A stretch of DNA of 64,000 nt from NCBI GenBank assembly GCA_019279435.1, contig JAAALK010000086.1:22675913-22739912 (forward strand), given 5' to 3'. This document shows, in pieces, positions 35,168-47,032 of this stretch. The DNA comes from Zizania palustris (taxonomy: Eukaryota > Streptophyta > Magnoliopsida > Poales > Poaceae). Position 1 is the first letter of the stretch. Each line of letters begins with the position of its first letter. Below the pieces are notes generated by a model that saw only the letters and a program-made list of their open reading frames with translations, ran no database searches and was not told the DNA's origin. The position numbers and the translations under genes are program-made.

Positions 35168-35969
35168 CAGGGCCGGTCCTGAGATTTTAGGGGCCCGAGG
35201 CGAACTTAATTTTAGAGGCTCTTACCAAAATATAATTAAAAAATATATATAATAATATTAATATAAAATAACGTAAATATATTAAATTACCTTAAAAATT
35301 TCTACTGACGTTTCTTGATAATAAAACATATTTTATTGATGATGGTATCAATATCAATTTCATCCAATAAGTGGTTCTCAATGTATAAAGTTGACAAACC
35401 ATTTAACCTCTCTTGAGATATTATAGATCTAAAAAAATCAAAAATCTCTATAACTCACATTGGTTTATCACAAAGTGAATTATAAAACACTTAACTCATA
35501 AATTAGATTATTTAAATTCAGATCAGATGAACCATGTAGAGAGAAGGTTAATGCCAACGTTATGCAACACATATTTAGTTCGAGACCATCAAATGACTTC
35601 AAAGTTGTAGAACTCGTTAAAAACCTAAATATTTCTTTGAATGATTAGAGTTTTTTAAATCTCTTTTTCAATGAATTGATTGTCGTATGAATCATAAAGG
35701 AGGCTAGGGCTAGGAGTAGCGATCGAGGAGACGAGTAGGACAAATTAACATGCAAATTGCAAGTTTGCAACTTGCTTTGCGACTTTTTTGTATGTCCAAC
35801 ATGATTAGCCCATACGTATACATACATATTACATACATATGCATACATACATATATATATATATATATACATATTCACACATTCATACATATATATACAT
35901 ACATTTATATCTACATATATATATATACATACATATATATGGCCCACTAGGGGTGGGGGCCCGGCCCTG
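35168..35969 (-). mobile_element. hAT element with decayed transposase C terminus
   Basis: An 802-bp element with inverted ends CAGGGCCGG and CCGGCCCTG. It is flanked by an exact 8-bp duplication TCACCAAC (35160-35167 and 35970-35977). On the minus strand, about 35280-35640 translates with stops and frameshifts into a hAT dimerisation-region relic: NLIYELSVL, then ISQERLNGLSTLYIENHLL and EIDIDTIINK. The rest of the transposase is missing. A (TA)/(CATA) microsatellite at about 35810-35940 lies at the right end. Confidence 0.88.
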
Positions 35970-36318
35970 TCACCAACCACCACCATCCACCGCCACCCAA
36001 CGTCACCGCCCACCGCCGTTGGAAGCTGCCCCGAGGGCGTAGTGGCGTGCGGCCCGCCGCCGCTGAAGCTGCCTCCCCATACGACGCCATCGAAGTCGTC
36101 CGTCTGCCACCGGCTCTCCCTCCTCTCGCCGTTTGATGTGTCGGGGCTTACATGCGTCGTCCATCGGTGTGGGGTGGATGCGGCACTCCGTGGATCCATT
36201 GTCCACTGAATTTATTGTCGCTGACAACCATGCAATTAGATGGAAAAAAGACACATGTCAAGTGATACGTACAGTTTGATGAGCGGATACAGTCCACCCC
36301 CATTTTTTTCCCTGTACT

Positions 36319-36393
36319 GGCTAGTTTGGGAGCCTAAAATCCCGATCCATCCCCAGGGAATAGGCTGGGATTTTGGGCTCCCAAACCAGCCCT
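36319..36393. repeat. Short inverted repeat (hairpin)
   Basis: Two arms of about 33 bases, GCTAGTTTGGGAGCCTAAAA and its near-inverse TTTTGGGCTCCCAAACCAGC, separated by a few bases, could form a hairpin. The whole is about 75 bp. It lies 170 bases before the TatD pseudogene start. Confidence 0.6.
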
Positions 36394-36565
36394 ACGAGTT
36401 GGTCGATGAGTCCAGGACACATGGCGCTCTTTGGGCCAACGCTAAAAATCTTCTTTAGGCCCGCGAGGCCGTGATGGTCGCGTACTCCTCTCTCTCGTCG
36501 GCAGCGGCAACCGGCCACCGCTGAACCCCCGAATTCTCTGCTCGGGCCACCGGGGCTCGCTGGGC

Positions 36566-39500
36566 ATGGCCCGGTCTCCGGCGCGCGCCTCCTCCGTGGT
36601 GCGGTTATTCGACGCGCACTGCCACCTGCAGGATCCCTGCGTCTTCGCCGCCGTCCCCTCCCCCTCGTACGCGCCGCTGCCGCCTCCGGCGTCTGCCGCT
36701 CTGTGGTTCTTAAAGCCGTGAATTTGATAGGTGGGTACCGGAGAGGTAGCCGGATTGGATGGATTGGCTCCGGCGGTTCTTCGCCGGCCGAGACCCCAGA
36801 GGCGGCTGTCGGGGAGGTGAGCTTTATCAGTCAATTTTACATTTCGACGTACATGATGTGACGATCCAACAATGGAAGTGTTCTAATAATCAGTAGTGCC
36901 TCGGTTCCTCCATAACACAATCATTAGTTCCCTATGTTACTATTTATCTAGCTTTGTAAGATTTCTTGTCTCATCATCAATAGGAAGTATTGTTCTCCGT
37001 GACAAGCTAATGAATTTTGTCCTGCTGCCTCTGCGTACTGTAAAGAAGGTCGTTTCTGAATCAAGTGAAATATTGCCTTGAGATTTGTCCGGAGCCTCTT
37101 CTGTTTCCAATGAACAAGTGGACTTTCTCTGCTCATAAAATAAAAAGTAAATAGCATTATGGTCATGGGTATAAGAACTGGGCAAATTTCTAACTAGGTT
37201 GACTAATATATATTCTCACCAATGCATCCTCTACATATTCATATACTCAGCTATCCATGTAAAACATGGATTATACAAGAGCTATCATGGTCTCACACGC
37301 CGCGTCCCACACTCCGTTAGTGTTTACTTGGGAAAATAATCTAACTTGGTGCATTTTCTATAGAAAAATGCACAATATAGCCAGGTGGTTGTATCAGTTA
37401 GCTCAATTTTCAAATTGTTGCACTAAATCACACCTATTCACTATTAAATTGTACCCACTTACTAAAAGTGCTACTGTTGTCATGTATGATCTATGTCTAC
37501 TTGTATGTTTCTGTAATGCAGATTGGTCTGGACAAGGGTTCACATGGAAAAACCAATGACTTTGGAGAATGGGCTCGTAATTAGCATCGATCCTTCTGCA
37601 CTTCTTATTACCTACGATCTTATCAAGAGATTAAGTTATCTGATGGACATTTTAGTCAGGTCCATTTTATGTCCATAAGACCATATTTCTAACTGAAGAT
37701 AAATAATATCATTGCAGGTTGAAGTTTTCCAGAGACAACTTGAACTTGCTACATAGTTGAATGATCTCTGTTCATTGTGTACATGTCTTTACGATCTTCT
37801 GGAAATATTAAAGTAAGATATGGACATTTTGTTCACAGTATGTTTGTTTAAGTTGAAATGGCATTTGTACATTTGTACTTGTTTAGTTACTTTTTGACAG
37901 AATTCTGCTAGAGACTGATGCACTCGATGCATTACCAAAATTTGACGATATTCTCTATTAGCAATACATGTGAACAGCTCGAGTGCAGAGGCACCTACCA
38001 CTCCGAATGAATCCTTGGACCATCCATCTGATATCCTCATTGCAAGATTTTTGCTATTTACTCTTTTTGTGGTTAAATATTTTTTCTTGGTAGTTACTAC
38101 TTACTTCAAGCATTTCAGGACCACTTTTTTGCACAAGATCCTTAATAGTTCCAATTTTTATCCAAATATCTTTGTCTTGGCTACTATGCTGTATAATGTC
38201 GCCATAGAGCTAAAGTGGTTTGTCATCCCATGAACTCAAAGGTTTTCCATGCTTGTGTACAATTTCACCAATACTGTTCACTCTTCACACTAGACCATTG
38301 CTCTGTGCTGAAAGAATATCAACTTGTATTCCATGGAGGGCATAGGCCAGAATATAAACATGTGTACAATAGCACAAAACCCTTATAGTCTAGGGAAATT
38401 ACACAGGACACAATAAAGCAATATACATCTCTAACACCCCCTCAAACTCATGGGGGATCAACCACACTAAGTTTGGAGAGATAAAACCTGGGTTGAGTTG
38501 TAGTCTGTCTTCGTGAAGAAATCAGCCAACTGAAGCTTGGAAGGAACGTAGTGAAGAGTAATCACTGCATCTTGTACATGGGTCAGTGTGTAAGAAGCAT
38601 CAACCCCAATATGCTTAGTGAGCTCATGCTTCATAGGATGTCGAGCAATACTAATAGCACATGTACTGTCTGAGTAAAGACTGAGTAAACAGGAGTAGGT
38701 GCAGGAGAAGAAACACCAAAATCCTCAAGTAACCATCGTAACCAACTAAGCTCCGCTGTCAATAGTGCCATGGCGTATAACTCTGCTTATGCACTAGAAC
38801 GTGAAACCACAACCTGTTTTTTAGCCTTCCATTCAACGAGAGAACCACCAAAAAGATGCAGTAGGCAGAAAGAGACCAACGATCAGAAGGATCACTAGCC
38901 CAAGTAGCATCAGAATATGCACAAAGCTGTAAAGAGCTGGAGCACGGAAAGAAAAGACAACGAGAGACCGTCCCACAAAGGTAGCGCAAAACACTTAAAA
39001 ATGACTATAGTGGAGATGAGTAGGAGCTGAAACAAACTGACTGATGATGTGCACTGCATGAGAAATGTCAGGACAAGTGACACCAAGATAAACAAGACTC
39101 TCGACAAGATGGCGATGGCGAATGGATCCGTAAGAGGTTCACCATCAGAGGGTCGAAGCTTAAGATTAAGCTCCACACGAGTCTCAACAGTGCGCTCATT
39201 AATGAGAGAAGCACGATGAAGATCCTGAATATACTTCTCTAGGGACAAAAAGTAGCCCTCGGCACTCGGCAGTGGAAGAAATCTCAATCCCAAGAAAGTA
39301 AGAAAGAGGACCAAGATCAGACATGAGAAACTGGTCATTGAGACGAGCCTTCATAAAGGCAATATACTCATAATCATCTCCTATAATGATCATATCATCA
39401 ACATACAAGAAAAGAAGAGTCCGACCACGAGAGGAAATGTGAACAAAGAGCGTGGGATCATGAACACTAGCAGAAAAACCAGCGGCAACGATCACAGAAG

Positions 39501-40436
39501 AAAAGCGCTCAAACCAAGCTCGAGGGGCTTGCTTAAGGCCATAGAGAGAGCGACTGCGGTGATGCAGGCGCGCGATTGCGGACAGGAGCCAGGAGGGTGA
39601 TGGCTGGCTGCGGCGGGGTGGTCGGGAGACGGCCGTAGAAAGGCAGTGGGCCTGGAGACCAGCACCGGCACAGGGGAAGCTAGATCCGGTAGGATGAAGC
39701 TGGATCTAGCTAGAAACAGTTGGAAAAAGTCAGATCCGACAGAAAGAAAGCTGGATCTGGTCGGGAGGAAGTTGGATCCGGTGCGAGGAAGCCAAATTTG
39801 GCCAAGAGCGCCGACGAACCATCATGAACAGGACAACAAGAGGAGAAAATCGATCTCTGATACCATGAAAGAATAGCAACTTGTATTCCATGGAGGCCAT
39901 AGGTCAGAATATAGATATATATATACAATAGCACACAACCTTTTATACTCTGATGAAATTACACAAGACACAATAAAACAATATACATATCTAACACGTG
40001 CGACCTGTTTTGGATGATAGCATCCGAAAGGCATAGTTGCATATTTCTGTACTGATGCTGTTTTGTTTAATCCGCTGAATTGATCTACTGCCAGCTCGCT
40101 ACTCTTTGTTTGTTCCATCTGTCCAAATCGGGCCTTTTGAATTCACATTCTTTCGTACTGCGTGATAAATCATGGACGGAGAAAATGCTTAATATAATAA
40201 GCTGTTCTTCCTTTGTCTCAGGTTATGAAGTATGTGGCCTCACTTATTGAAACGCCAGAGACAGATCTTGCTGAGTTCATTTACAAGAATGCGACCAATC
40301 TGTCTTCTTTTAACGGATCCAAAGTTCACGCTAAGTGGAAGCAGCTGTCTGATAGGCTGGTCATCCAATTTAAACCATGTTCCTGGTATACGTGCATTCT
40401 GCCTCTGAATACTCTCTATTATACTGTATGCTAGTA
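36566..40436 (+). pseudogene. Decayed TatD-type DNase gene, interrupted by a retrotransposon
   Basis: Pieces of a plant TatD-related metal-dependent nuclease (Arabidopsis At3g52390 type) lie in order. Exon 1 (36566-36816) starts MARSPARASS and keeps the metal-binding FDAHCHLQD. It then jumps from CRSVV to WVPER, losing about 30 codons, and has a TAG and a one-base frameshift before AAVGE. Exon 2 (from 37522) has IGLDKGSHGKT. Exon 3 (37718-37812) has VEVFQRQLELA, then a stop and decay up to DLLEILK. Another exon (37901-38043) has ILLETDALDALPK. The last (from 40222) has VMKYVASLIETPETDLAEF. The exon that should lie between exon 3 and ILLETD is absent. A copia element sits in the last intron. 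The broken frame and lost exon rule out a working enzyme. Confidence 0.88.
38309..39996 (-). mobile_element. Truncated Ty1-copia retrotransposon with complete short LTRs
   Basis: Direct repeats at 38309-38436 and 39866-39996 are the LTRs. They run from TGAAAGAATA to TCTAACA on the plus strand and differ at roughly 20 positions by eye. On the minus strand, the primer-binding site TGGTATCAGAGA (39865-39854, initiator-tRNA type) follows the right LTR directly. A polypurine tract (TTTGAGGGGG) precedes the left LTR. Flanking 5-mers TGTGC (38304-38308) and CGTGC (39997-40001) fit a target duplication with one change. Inside, minus-strand fragments of reverse transcriptase (LLFLYVDDMIIIGDD at about 39400) and RNase H (about 38760-38990) survive with stops. 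Gag, protease and integrase are missing. Confidence 0.9.
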
Positions 40437-41307
40437 ACTGCAAGACAAAAGGAAGTGGTTCTTTAGTCAAGTTCGTTGTTATCTTGGCAATATTTCTATG
40501 CTTTCCAGTAAAGCCAGGCAAAATATTTCTTAATGTGATTTTATACGTTTGTTCAAATCACCATTGAATGCATTACGACTGGCAACCAAACAAACGTGCT
40601 GTCGTCTACTGGATCCGCATTTTCTGTTCCAAAAGGTGGAAACAGATAACTGTAGTGCTTTGTAGTTATAACCTGGAAACATGATGCAAATGCTGGTTGC
40701 GATGGCAACTTCTGAAAGGAACACTGCACGACAGCACGGCGCCCCAACAATTTATGTTCCTCTGTTCAGAAACAAATGATATCTTAACCTCTTATGTAGT
40801 TATGTGGTCACTGCTCAGCTTTGGCAATTTAAACATAATGTCACTAGATGTTTATCTTGCAAAGAAATCCATAAAGCTATGAGCTATCAGGTAAGAAATA
40901 TCTGAATTCAGGGCCCGTGCGCTTGTAATGCGCGTCCATTTCTCGACGAGACGCCGGCCAATGGAATACTTTTGCCGGCAGCGAGACGATGGCACAAACC
41001 GATAAAAAAGTTCGCAGTTTGCACCCATCAGATCAACACACGGGACGGGAGAAGTAGCTGTAGAGGAAAGCTACTGTGTCTGTCTCCACCGAAGCTGTAT
41101 ACACATGAACGCTACATGAATCTCTCCCTCGCATGAACGCGCGGGAACGCGCAGCAGAATTCACGAAGAAATCAAATAAAAGTGTAGTACTAGCAGTGAA
41201 ACATCTGTGTACATGGAGACGTCTGATCCCGAAATGAACTAAGCATGCAGCAGCAGACAATCTAGCAGCCGCGCTCGCTCGTGTGGGCGTCGTCCTGCAC
41301 TGCACTC
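40437..41307. other. Intergenic stretch, nothing supported
   Basis: Short unsupported ORFs only. The part next to 41308 is probably the 3' UTR of the small minus-strand gene. Confidence 0.4.
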
Positions 41308-41649
41308 CTACGCGCGCTCCGGCGCGTCGCGGACGGTGGCGCCGCGCGGGCCGGAGGCGCAGAGGGAGAGCCACGCGAGGACGGGCGTGCCGAGGAGGAC
41401 GAGCCCCGCGGGGACCATCCAGAGGCGCGCGTTCGCCGGGTGGAACGCGAGCGCCCACCACACCAGCAGCGCGGCGCCGCCGAGGCCGACCGCCACAAGG
41501 CCCGCGGCCGTCGCGGCCAGCTGGGACGAGCACGAGCACGGCGACGCCCTTGCTGACGACGTCTCCGCCGCTGCCGCGTGGAAGTCGGTGCCGTGGTGGT
41601 GGCGGCTGGGCTTCAGAGACCCCGCCGCGGCGCCGGCGGCAGGCTCCAT
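41308..41649 (-). CDS. Small two-helix membrane protein, unknown function
   Basis: A 113-residue ORF on the minus strand with a single exon. Residues 1 to about 45 are low-complexity (Ala, His, Ser, a CSCSS run). Two hydrophobic segments follow: about 46-68 (LAATAAGLVAVGLGGAALLV plus WWALAF) and about 77-97 (LWMVPAGLVLLGTPVLAWLS). A short PANAR loop separates them and a polar tail closes the protein. A TATA box at 41717-41723 on the same strand lies about 70 bases before the ATG, which supports a real gene. I do not recognise the family with certainty. The GC-rich overlapping ORFs on the plus strand are shadows. Confidence 0.6.
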   Translation of the reverse strand: MEPAAGAAAGSLKPSRHHHGTDFHAAAAETSSARASPCSCSSQLAATAAGLVAVGLGGAALLVWWALAFHPANARLWMVPAGLVLLGTPVLAWLSLCASGPRGATVRDAPERA

Positions 41650-41716
41650 GGATCAGCCGGGGGTGACGGACCGGCTTCTACGCCCGGGCCGCCCGAGTCC
41701 AAGTTTCTCGTACACA

Positions 41717-41723
41717 ATATATA
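41717..41723 (-). promoter_or_regulatory. TATA box of the small membrane-protein gene
   Basis: TATATAT on the minus strand, 68 bases before the ATG at 41649, giving a leader of about 35-40 bases. Confidence 0.5.
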
Positions 41724-41725
41724 GG

Positions 41726-42549
41726 CGTATGCCGTGTGCGTGCCGCCGCCTTTTGAGTTGCACCGGCGCCCGGCGGCGACCGTGCGTAGCAGCATAGGTA
41801 GGTTATTTAGACCGCTAAGATGCGCGCAACTTCAGCCCAATTGTTCACCAGTTTTTTGCACGTAGTGCGCCAGCTTATGTAGCACCGTTCTTTGGTCTCG
41901 TTTGCACTGCACCGGTGGCAATTTCTTGTTCAAAGACAGCGACTAGCCATGGAGAGTCTTTCCCTCGCTGACTGTTGAATCTTCTTTCCGGCATCCAGAA
42001 AAGATCACAAAAAGAGAGATAGAGAGGAGAAACTGGGCTCGTAGAGATCGAGTGCTTTCAGTCACATTCTACACGTAAAAGGCGTGCGGATGTCCAGTCC
42101 AATTAAGACTAGCCTGAGAAAATTGAAGGAGAACTGGATGAGAAACAGCCAGCCAGCCAGCCAGACATGGATGTCCAGTCTCTCATTTCCATTGATACCG
42201 GAAAATCTCGCGGATGTTGATGGGAGAAGCAGTGGCGTTCGTAGCTGCCGTCGAGAAGTTTGCCGGCGACGACGATGGAGTGTGCAGAGAAATGGAAGGA
42301 AGCTGCCTCCGCAGAATGGGTCCAACGCATTCTCACAACCTGAAGATTCGGTTCACAAATGCAAGGCAGCAAGAGTGCAATATTTGGGTTATCTGCAGCA
42401 ACACGGCATTCGCTTGTAATGGCTGCAGCTAGCGATGAACAAAGCTCACCGTAATGACAGTCCTGCTTGGCGGGAATATGATTTTGGGTTACTTTCTCGA
42501 GCTCGAGTGATTTTAAACTGACTAATCAACAGTTGATCGTTTATTAATT
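41726..42549. other. Intergenic stretch, nothing supported
   Basis: No domain-bearing ORF. A tandem (CAGC) run of four units lies near 42149. It could hold the 5' end of the hAT relic that follows, but no matching inverted terminus was found. Confidence 0.4.
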
Positions 42550-43922
42550 TGTTTAATTTTAACTATGAAGAGGTTAAGAACTATTAATAGTTTTTTAAGC
42601 AAGTTAATTCAAGTTCTGCTGAAAATATTAATGTGAGCATTGATCAATCTATTGAAGCGGATCAACCGGTTAATATGCAAACTCTTGATCAGATTCCTTC
42701 TGTACTATCACAAGACGAACAAACAAAAATTTTAACTACAACATTTGAGAGAGATACATGTAAACGCCTTCAAATTTGGGAACTCTCTCCCGCAAAACAA
42801 GATGTAGCTAAATGATTTTATATATCCGAAGGGCTGTGTCAACCAATTTTATATTTATTCTACTCATGATAGAAAAGATAATGAAGATCACTGATGTGTT
42901 GTGTCAAACACTTTAGAAGACATCTATTGGTATTATAAATGCAGTGGAGTCTGTTTCTATCACAAAGGCGTTACTTGCTGACTTGTAAAATGATGGTTGG
43001 GAATCAATTGATGAGGTCAAATCTTTTTGTGTGAAGCATGAAATTAAGATTCCAGATATAATTTGCAAGTATGTTCTTTAGCATAATTCTTAAGTATGAG
43101 TAGGAATACATCAATACTATTTGTTCATCATTTAAAATTTATTTCTCTCTACATTGTATTTCACAAGTATGTTGATGTAATCAAGTTTCAGAATAAGCAT
43201 GACAACATGATAGGTCTTCACTATTATAAAGTAGACGTGTTCAATGTTATCATAGATCAATAATTGTTTGAGTTAGAAGAACAATTCAGTTCTCAAGCGA
43301 CAGAGCTTCTATTACTTTCTGCCGCATTAGATCCAAGACACCTTTGAAATGTCAAAAATATGCACTCTAGTAGAAAAATATTATCCTGCTGATTTTTTAA
43401 ATCAGAAAAGAGCTCAGTTAGAGTGCCAACTACCACATTTTCAACTTGATATATGCAATAATCCAAACATGAGTAGGTTGTCTTCACTTGCTGATTTGAC
43501 AAATAGATTATTTAAAATGAGAAAACATTCTACTTATCCAATGGTGGACAAATTGTTAAGGTTGGTAATAACTCTTCTAGTGTCAAATGCAACCACTAAG
43601 AGGGCATTTTCGGTAATGAAAAACACGTAAAGACATGTCCACGGAATAAAATGGGTCATGATTTTATACGAAATTACATGATAATTTATATTGAAAAAGA
43701 ATTAGATTAGTTCTTCTGATATTATTAAATCTTATGATCTAGTTGATTCTCTTAGATCTAAATTTAAGTTAGTAGAAATGTAATTTCTTTTTTATTATTA
43801 AGCATATGCTATATTATCTTATTATATAAGTTTTTATTGATATTGCTAAAAGATCGTTGTTATTATTGACATTGTGACTTGTGAGTTTCCCCCCTCGTGT
43901 TCAAATCCTAGCTCCACTACTG
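42550..43922 (+). pseudogene. hAT transposase relic (ZMYM1-like/hAT dimerisation type)
   Basis: On the plus strand, broken by several stops and frameshifts, the sequence encodes hAT transposase pieces in order. The N-terminal part is MKRLRTINSFLSK and then ERDTCKRLQIWELS. Middle segments at 43000-43330 end in LLLLSAALDPRHL. The C-terminal dimerisation region at 43350-43700 has VEKYYPADFL, then YPMVDKLLRLVITLLVSNAT, KRAFSVMKNT and NYMIIYIEKELD. The right end near 43922 reads CTAGCTCCACTACTG, a typical hAT terminus. The left end is not recognisable. It cannot encode an active transposase. Confidence 0.8.
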
Positions 43923-46489
43923 TCCATACGGTCAACGGTCAAGGACTTGAATACTTCTGAGTCTAACACAAGACTCACTCGGGGAGGGACCCTCCCGACC
44001 ACAAGTATTCGAACGGGCGTCTTTTGAAAGCCTCACCATCATTAAACCTCATACTACGTAATTATCAGTATCATAATCCTTGAGTCGTTGCTCATGAACT
44101 AATCGTTAACCTCTTAACTAGTTATGGACACTTTAATCATTATTTATATCTCCAATCACTCTCATATAAAGGAATCGGAAGGAGCACATAAAGGCAAGGT
44201 TTTGGAGGCCTGCACACATTCTCTTAGAACATTTTTTATACTGTACTCAAGGTTATTTCATACCTAAAAATTCATACTACACACATCCTATGAAAGATCC
44301 AAACCTGCCTAAATCTCCTTCTTTGTCTCTTACAGGGATAACTATTGGATTTGTGCGCAAAGCCCCTGTACCTAAACAAATACACACCACACCACAGATA
44401 CGCCGTGATGTACTGTCGCTCAAACAAGTGATGGCATGCTGAACGATTTCCATCGCAATCTCGTGCGTATTTGCGTATACAAATCTACTCTCTGGCTCCA
44501 TCTCCTGGTTCAGCTTGTAGATCATCCTCTTCCGTTTCTTGTTGTCACCTTCAGTGAGTTAGTTCGGAGAAGCTTAACACTCCCCTGCAGGAATGAATTC
44601 CAGAGCACGAACGGACGGCATACTGTGTGCAGCCCAGTGGTTGAGTAATTCACATACATAAAAAAGAACCGGTCTCATCAAATATGCCGGAAGAACCAGA
44701 GGCATAATTAACCCCACTGTTCATCATTCCGGTACTTTAATTTGGAGCTAAATAGGGTGGAGCAAACGATTCTGCCCACAAGCTTGCAGCTTGGGCCTTG
44801 TACTCCATATGGTATATAATAAATAATAGTCGTTTTGGTTTTTATTGAGAGTGTACAAATATTAGTCGCTCCATTAATCAAAACGTTTATCACTTTAATT
44901 GTCCTCTTCTCCCGAAGCGTTTTTGAAATAAAAAACACAAAAAATGAAGGCTGCCAAATGAAATGTGGTCATCAGAAATTGAACTTGAGTGACACCACTA
45001 AAGTCTAGGCTCCATAACCAATAAAGACAACCCTTGTAACTTTATTTAATATCATCATGATATGTGTAATTATGTTTAAATGACTAATATTTATGCACCG
45101 GAGAGAGCATATCAGATTGACAGCACCTACTATCAAGTGGTGGACGCATCTACTTTTCGTTGGGTGATTCCAATTTCCGAGTTCCCAAGTTGATCTACAC
45201 TATATATCCTATCCTTGGCCCTTGGCTTAGGATCTAGTGGGTCAGAAAGGTTTAAAGCTACTGAAGAAAGTAGAACATCAATGATGCAAAGGTGTAAGCT
45301 TAGAAAACAGTGGTCAAGAAGACAATAATGGAGCAAGCATGAAACAGCAGAACATCCAGGACCAAGATGTCTGTTCGTCCATGGCTGTAGACTGTGAATA
45401 ACTGTTTTACGTGGACGATTTCAAAGAGATTCCAACGTGAGCCTTTCAGTCTTGGATCTAGGCCGGGGCAGAGCAAGATGGAGAGTAAAAGGTCGCAGTA
45501 AATGTGCAACTGTGACAATACAAGTGTGCACATGCAGAAACATAAATGGCATCTGTGTTCCATCTAGAATTGTATAGCATATTGTTGCGATCATGCAGAA
45601 AGCCAGTGTCCCCTACTACAGAGGAAAATATGATGCCAGCTGATTAACTCCGCTCCAGCAAAAAAAAAAAATGACAGCACCCAACACCGTCCATGAACTG
45701 CAGTAATTCATCTCCCAGTCTTTTCTGAATTCTCGACCGCAGAATGCAGAATGCAGAATGCAGAGCAGATTTACGGCTAGTAGCTGTCCTGCTGCGCTCC
45801 GACTCTCCCTTGGTGTGCAAATGCAACAGCACGGCCAAATTACTGGTTGGTGCTTTGCCTTGGATTTGTGTACACATGCCACATGCTAGTTGTTCAGGAT
45901 ATCTCAGGTCTAGACCTTAGGATAGACGACTATTGATCCCATCTGGCTGACACGACGACATGGGTTGCATTTTCTCCCTCTACTCACGGTCTCACTCTCA
46001 CAGATCGATGAGGTCTAGGTCTACCTACTGTTCTTTGGACTTCTCTGGTCGGATTATTCTCCGGATCATCGATCAAGACGAGGAATCGTAGACTCGGTGT
46101 TGCTTGACTGTTGACTCCTCGAACTGAAGAAAAAGGTGTGAGCTTGATAATCCGATCAAGCATGGATGATGAACGATCGTGCTGCGGTGATAGTGTCAGT
46201 CTGCAGTTCGTCAGCTATCGTGCCAATTCCAGCACACTGGTCTGGATTGCTGCAGATCTTCATACGTTCTACCCACAACCGTCATGCTATTCAGTGTACG
46301 CTATGCGTCTTTAAGTGCATGATTTAATGCATTGGTTTTGCTGATACGTTTCAGGTGCTAATTATTATGCAACGGCCAACACGAGGACGACAGTATTTAG
46401 GAGCTCTGGTGCTCAAGCCAAGTACAATGGTACCGAGATCTCCCATCAACGGCCAAGCAAACGTCTACATGATACATAAGTAGGTCCTT
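43923..46489. other. Gene-poor intergenic region
   Basis: No gene recognised. A short tandem of GCAGAAT units lies near 45741-45765. Remaining ORFs are under 90 residues without motifs. Confidence 0.45.
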
Positions 46490-46492
46490 TTA

Positions 46493-47032
46493 ACGTGTTT
46501 GTTTTGGATTTTAGTAGCTACTTTTAAAATCTAAAACGGAAATAAACGGTATAGATTTTAGACTTGGATCAATCAATAACTACATAATCTAGAAATGAAT
46601 TAGAATCCAAAATCTAAAAAATGTCAGCTAATCAAACTAACTAACTACTTAGAATCTCTAAGGCTATTCACAATGAGGGTTTTATAGTATTAATTACCAT
46701 GACACATCAGATTTTTTACTGACATGACATTAAATTAATAAGGAAAGAGAAAGAGTAGTGTCATCTCCATAATATGGTGCTAACTTATTTTCAAGACGGA
46801 TGAAATGAAATGAAACACCCACCATGAGTCAAATCATTTCATCGGAGAGGTTTAGTTGCAAAACATTTAATTACACTGATTAGCCTAGGAAATAGTGAAA
46901 TGAAACTCTCCATCAAAAGAGAGTATTTCATTCAGTTGTAAAGCTGATGTGGTGTTTTAGAAAACAGTGTTATGAAACACACCACTATGAATATCCTAAC
47001 TACTGAAGCTGAAACAAACATGAAACATGCCC
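46493..47032. mobile_element. Outer MITE split by a younger MITE
   Basis: The left part (46493-46661) and right part (46997-47032) together form a MITE whose ends read ACGTGTTTG and, inverted, GGGCATGTTT. It lies between TTA copies at 46490-46492 and 47033-47035. Its interior GGAAATAAACGGT phrase matches the element at 10948. The middle is occupied by the element at 46662-46996. Confidence 0.55.
46662..46996. mobile_element. Tourist-like MITE nested in another MITE
   Basis: A 335-bp element with ends GGCTATTCACAATGAGGGTT and, inverted, GGATATTCATAGTGGTGTGT. It is flanked by TAA at 46659-46661 and 46997-46999. Several GAAATGAAAC phrases recur inside. It has no ORF. Confidence 0.75.
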
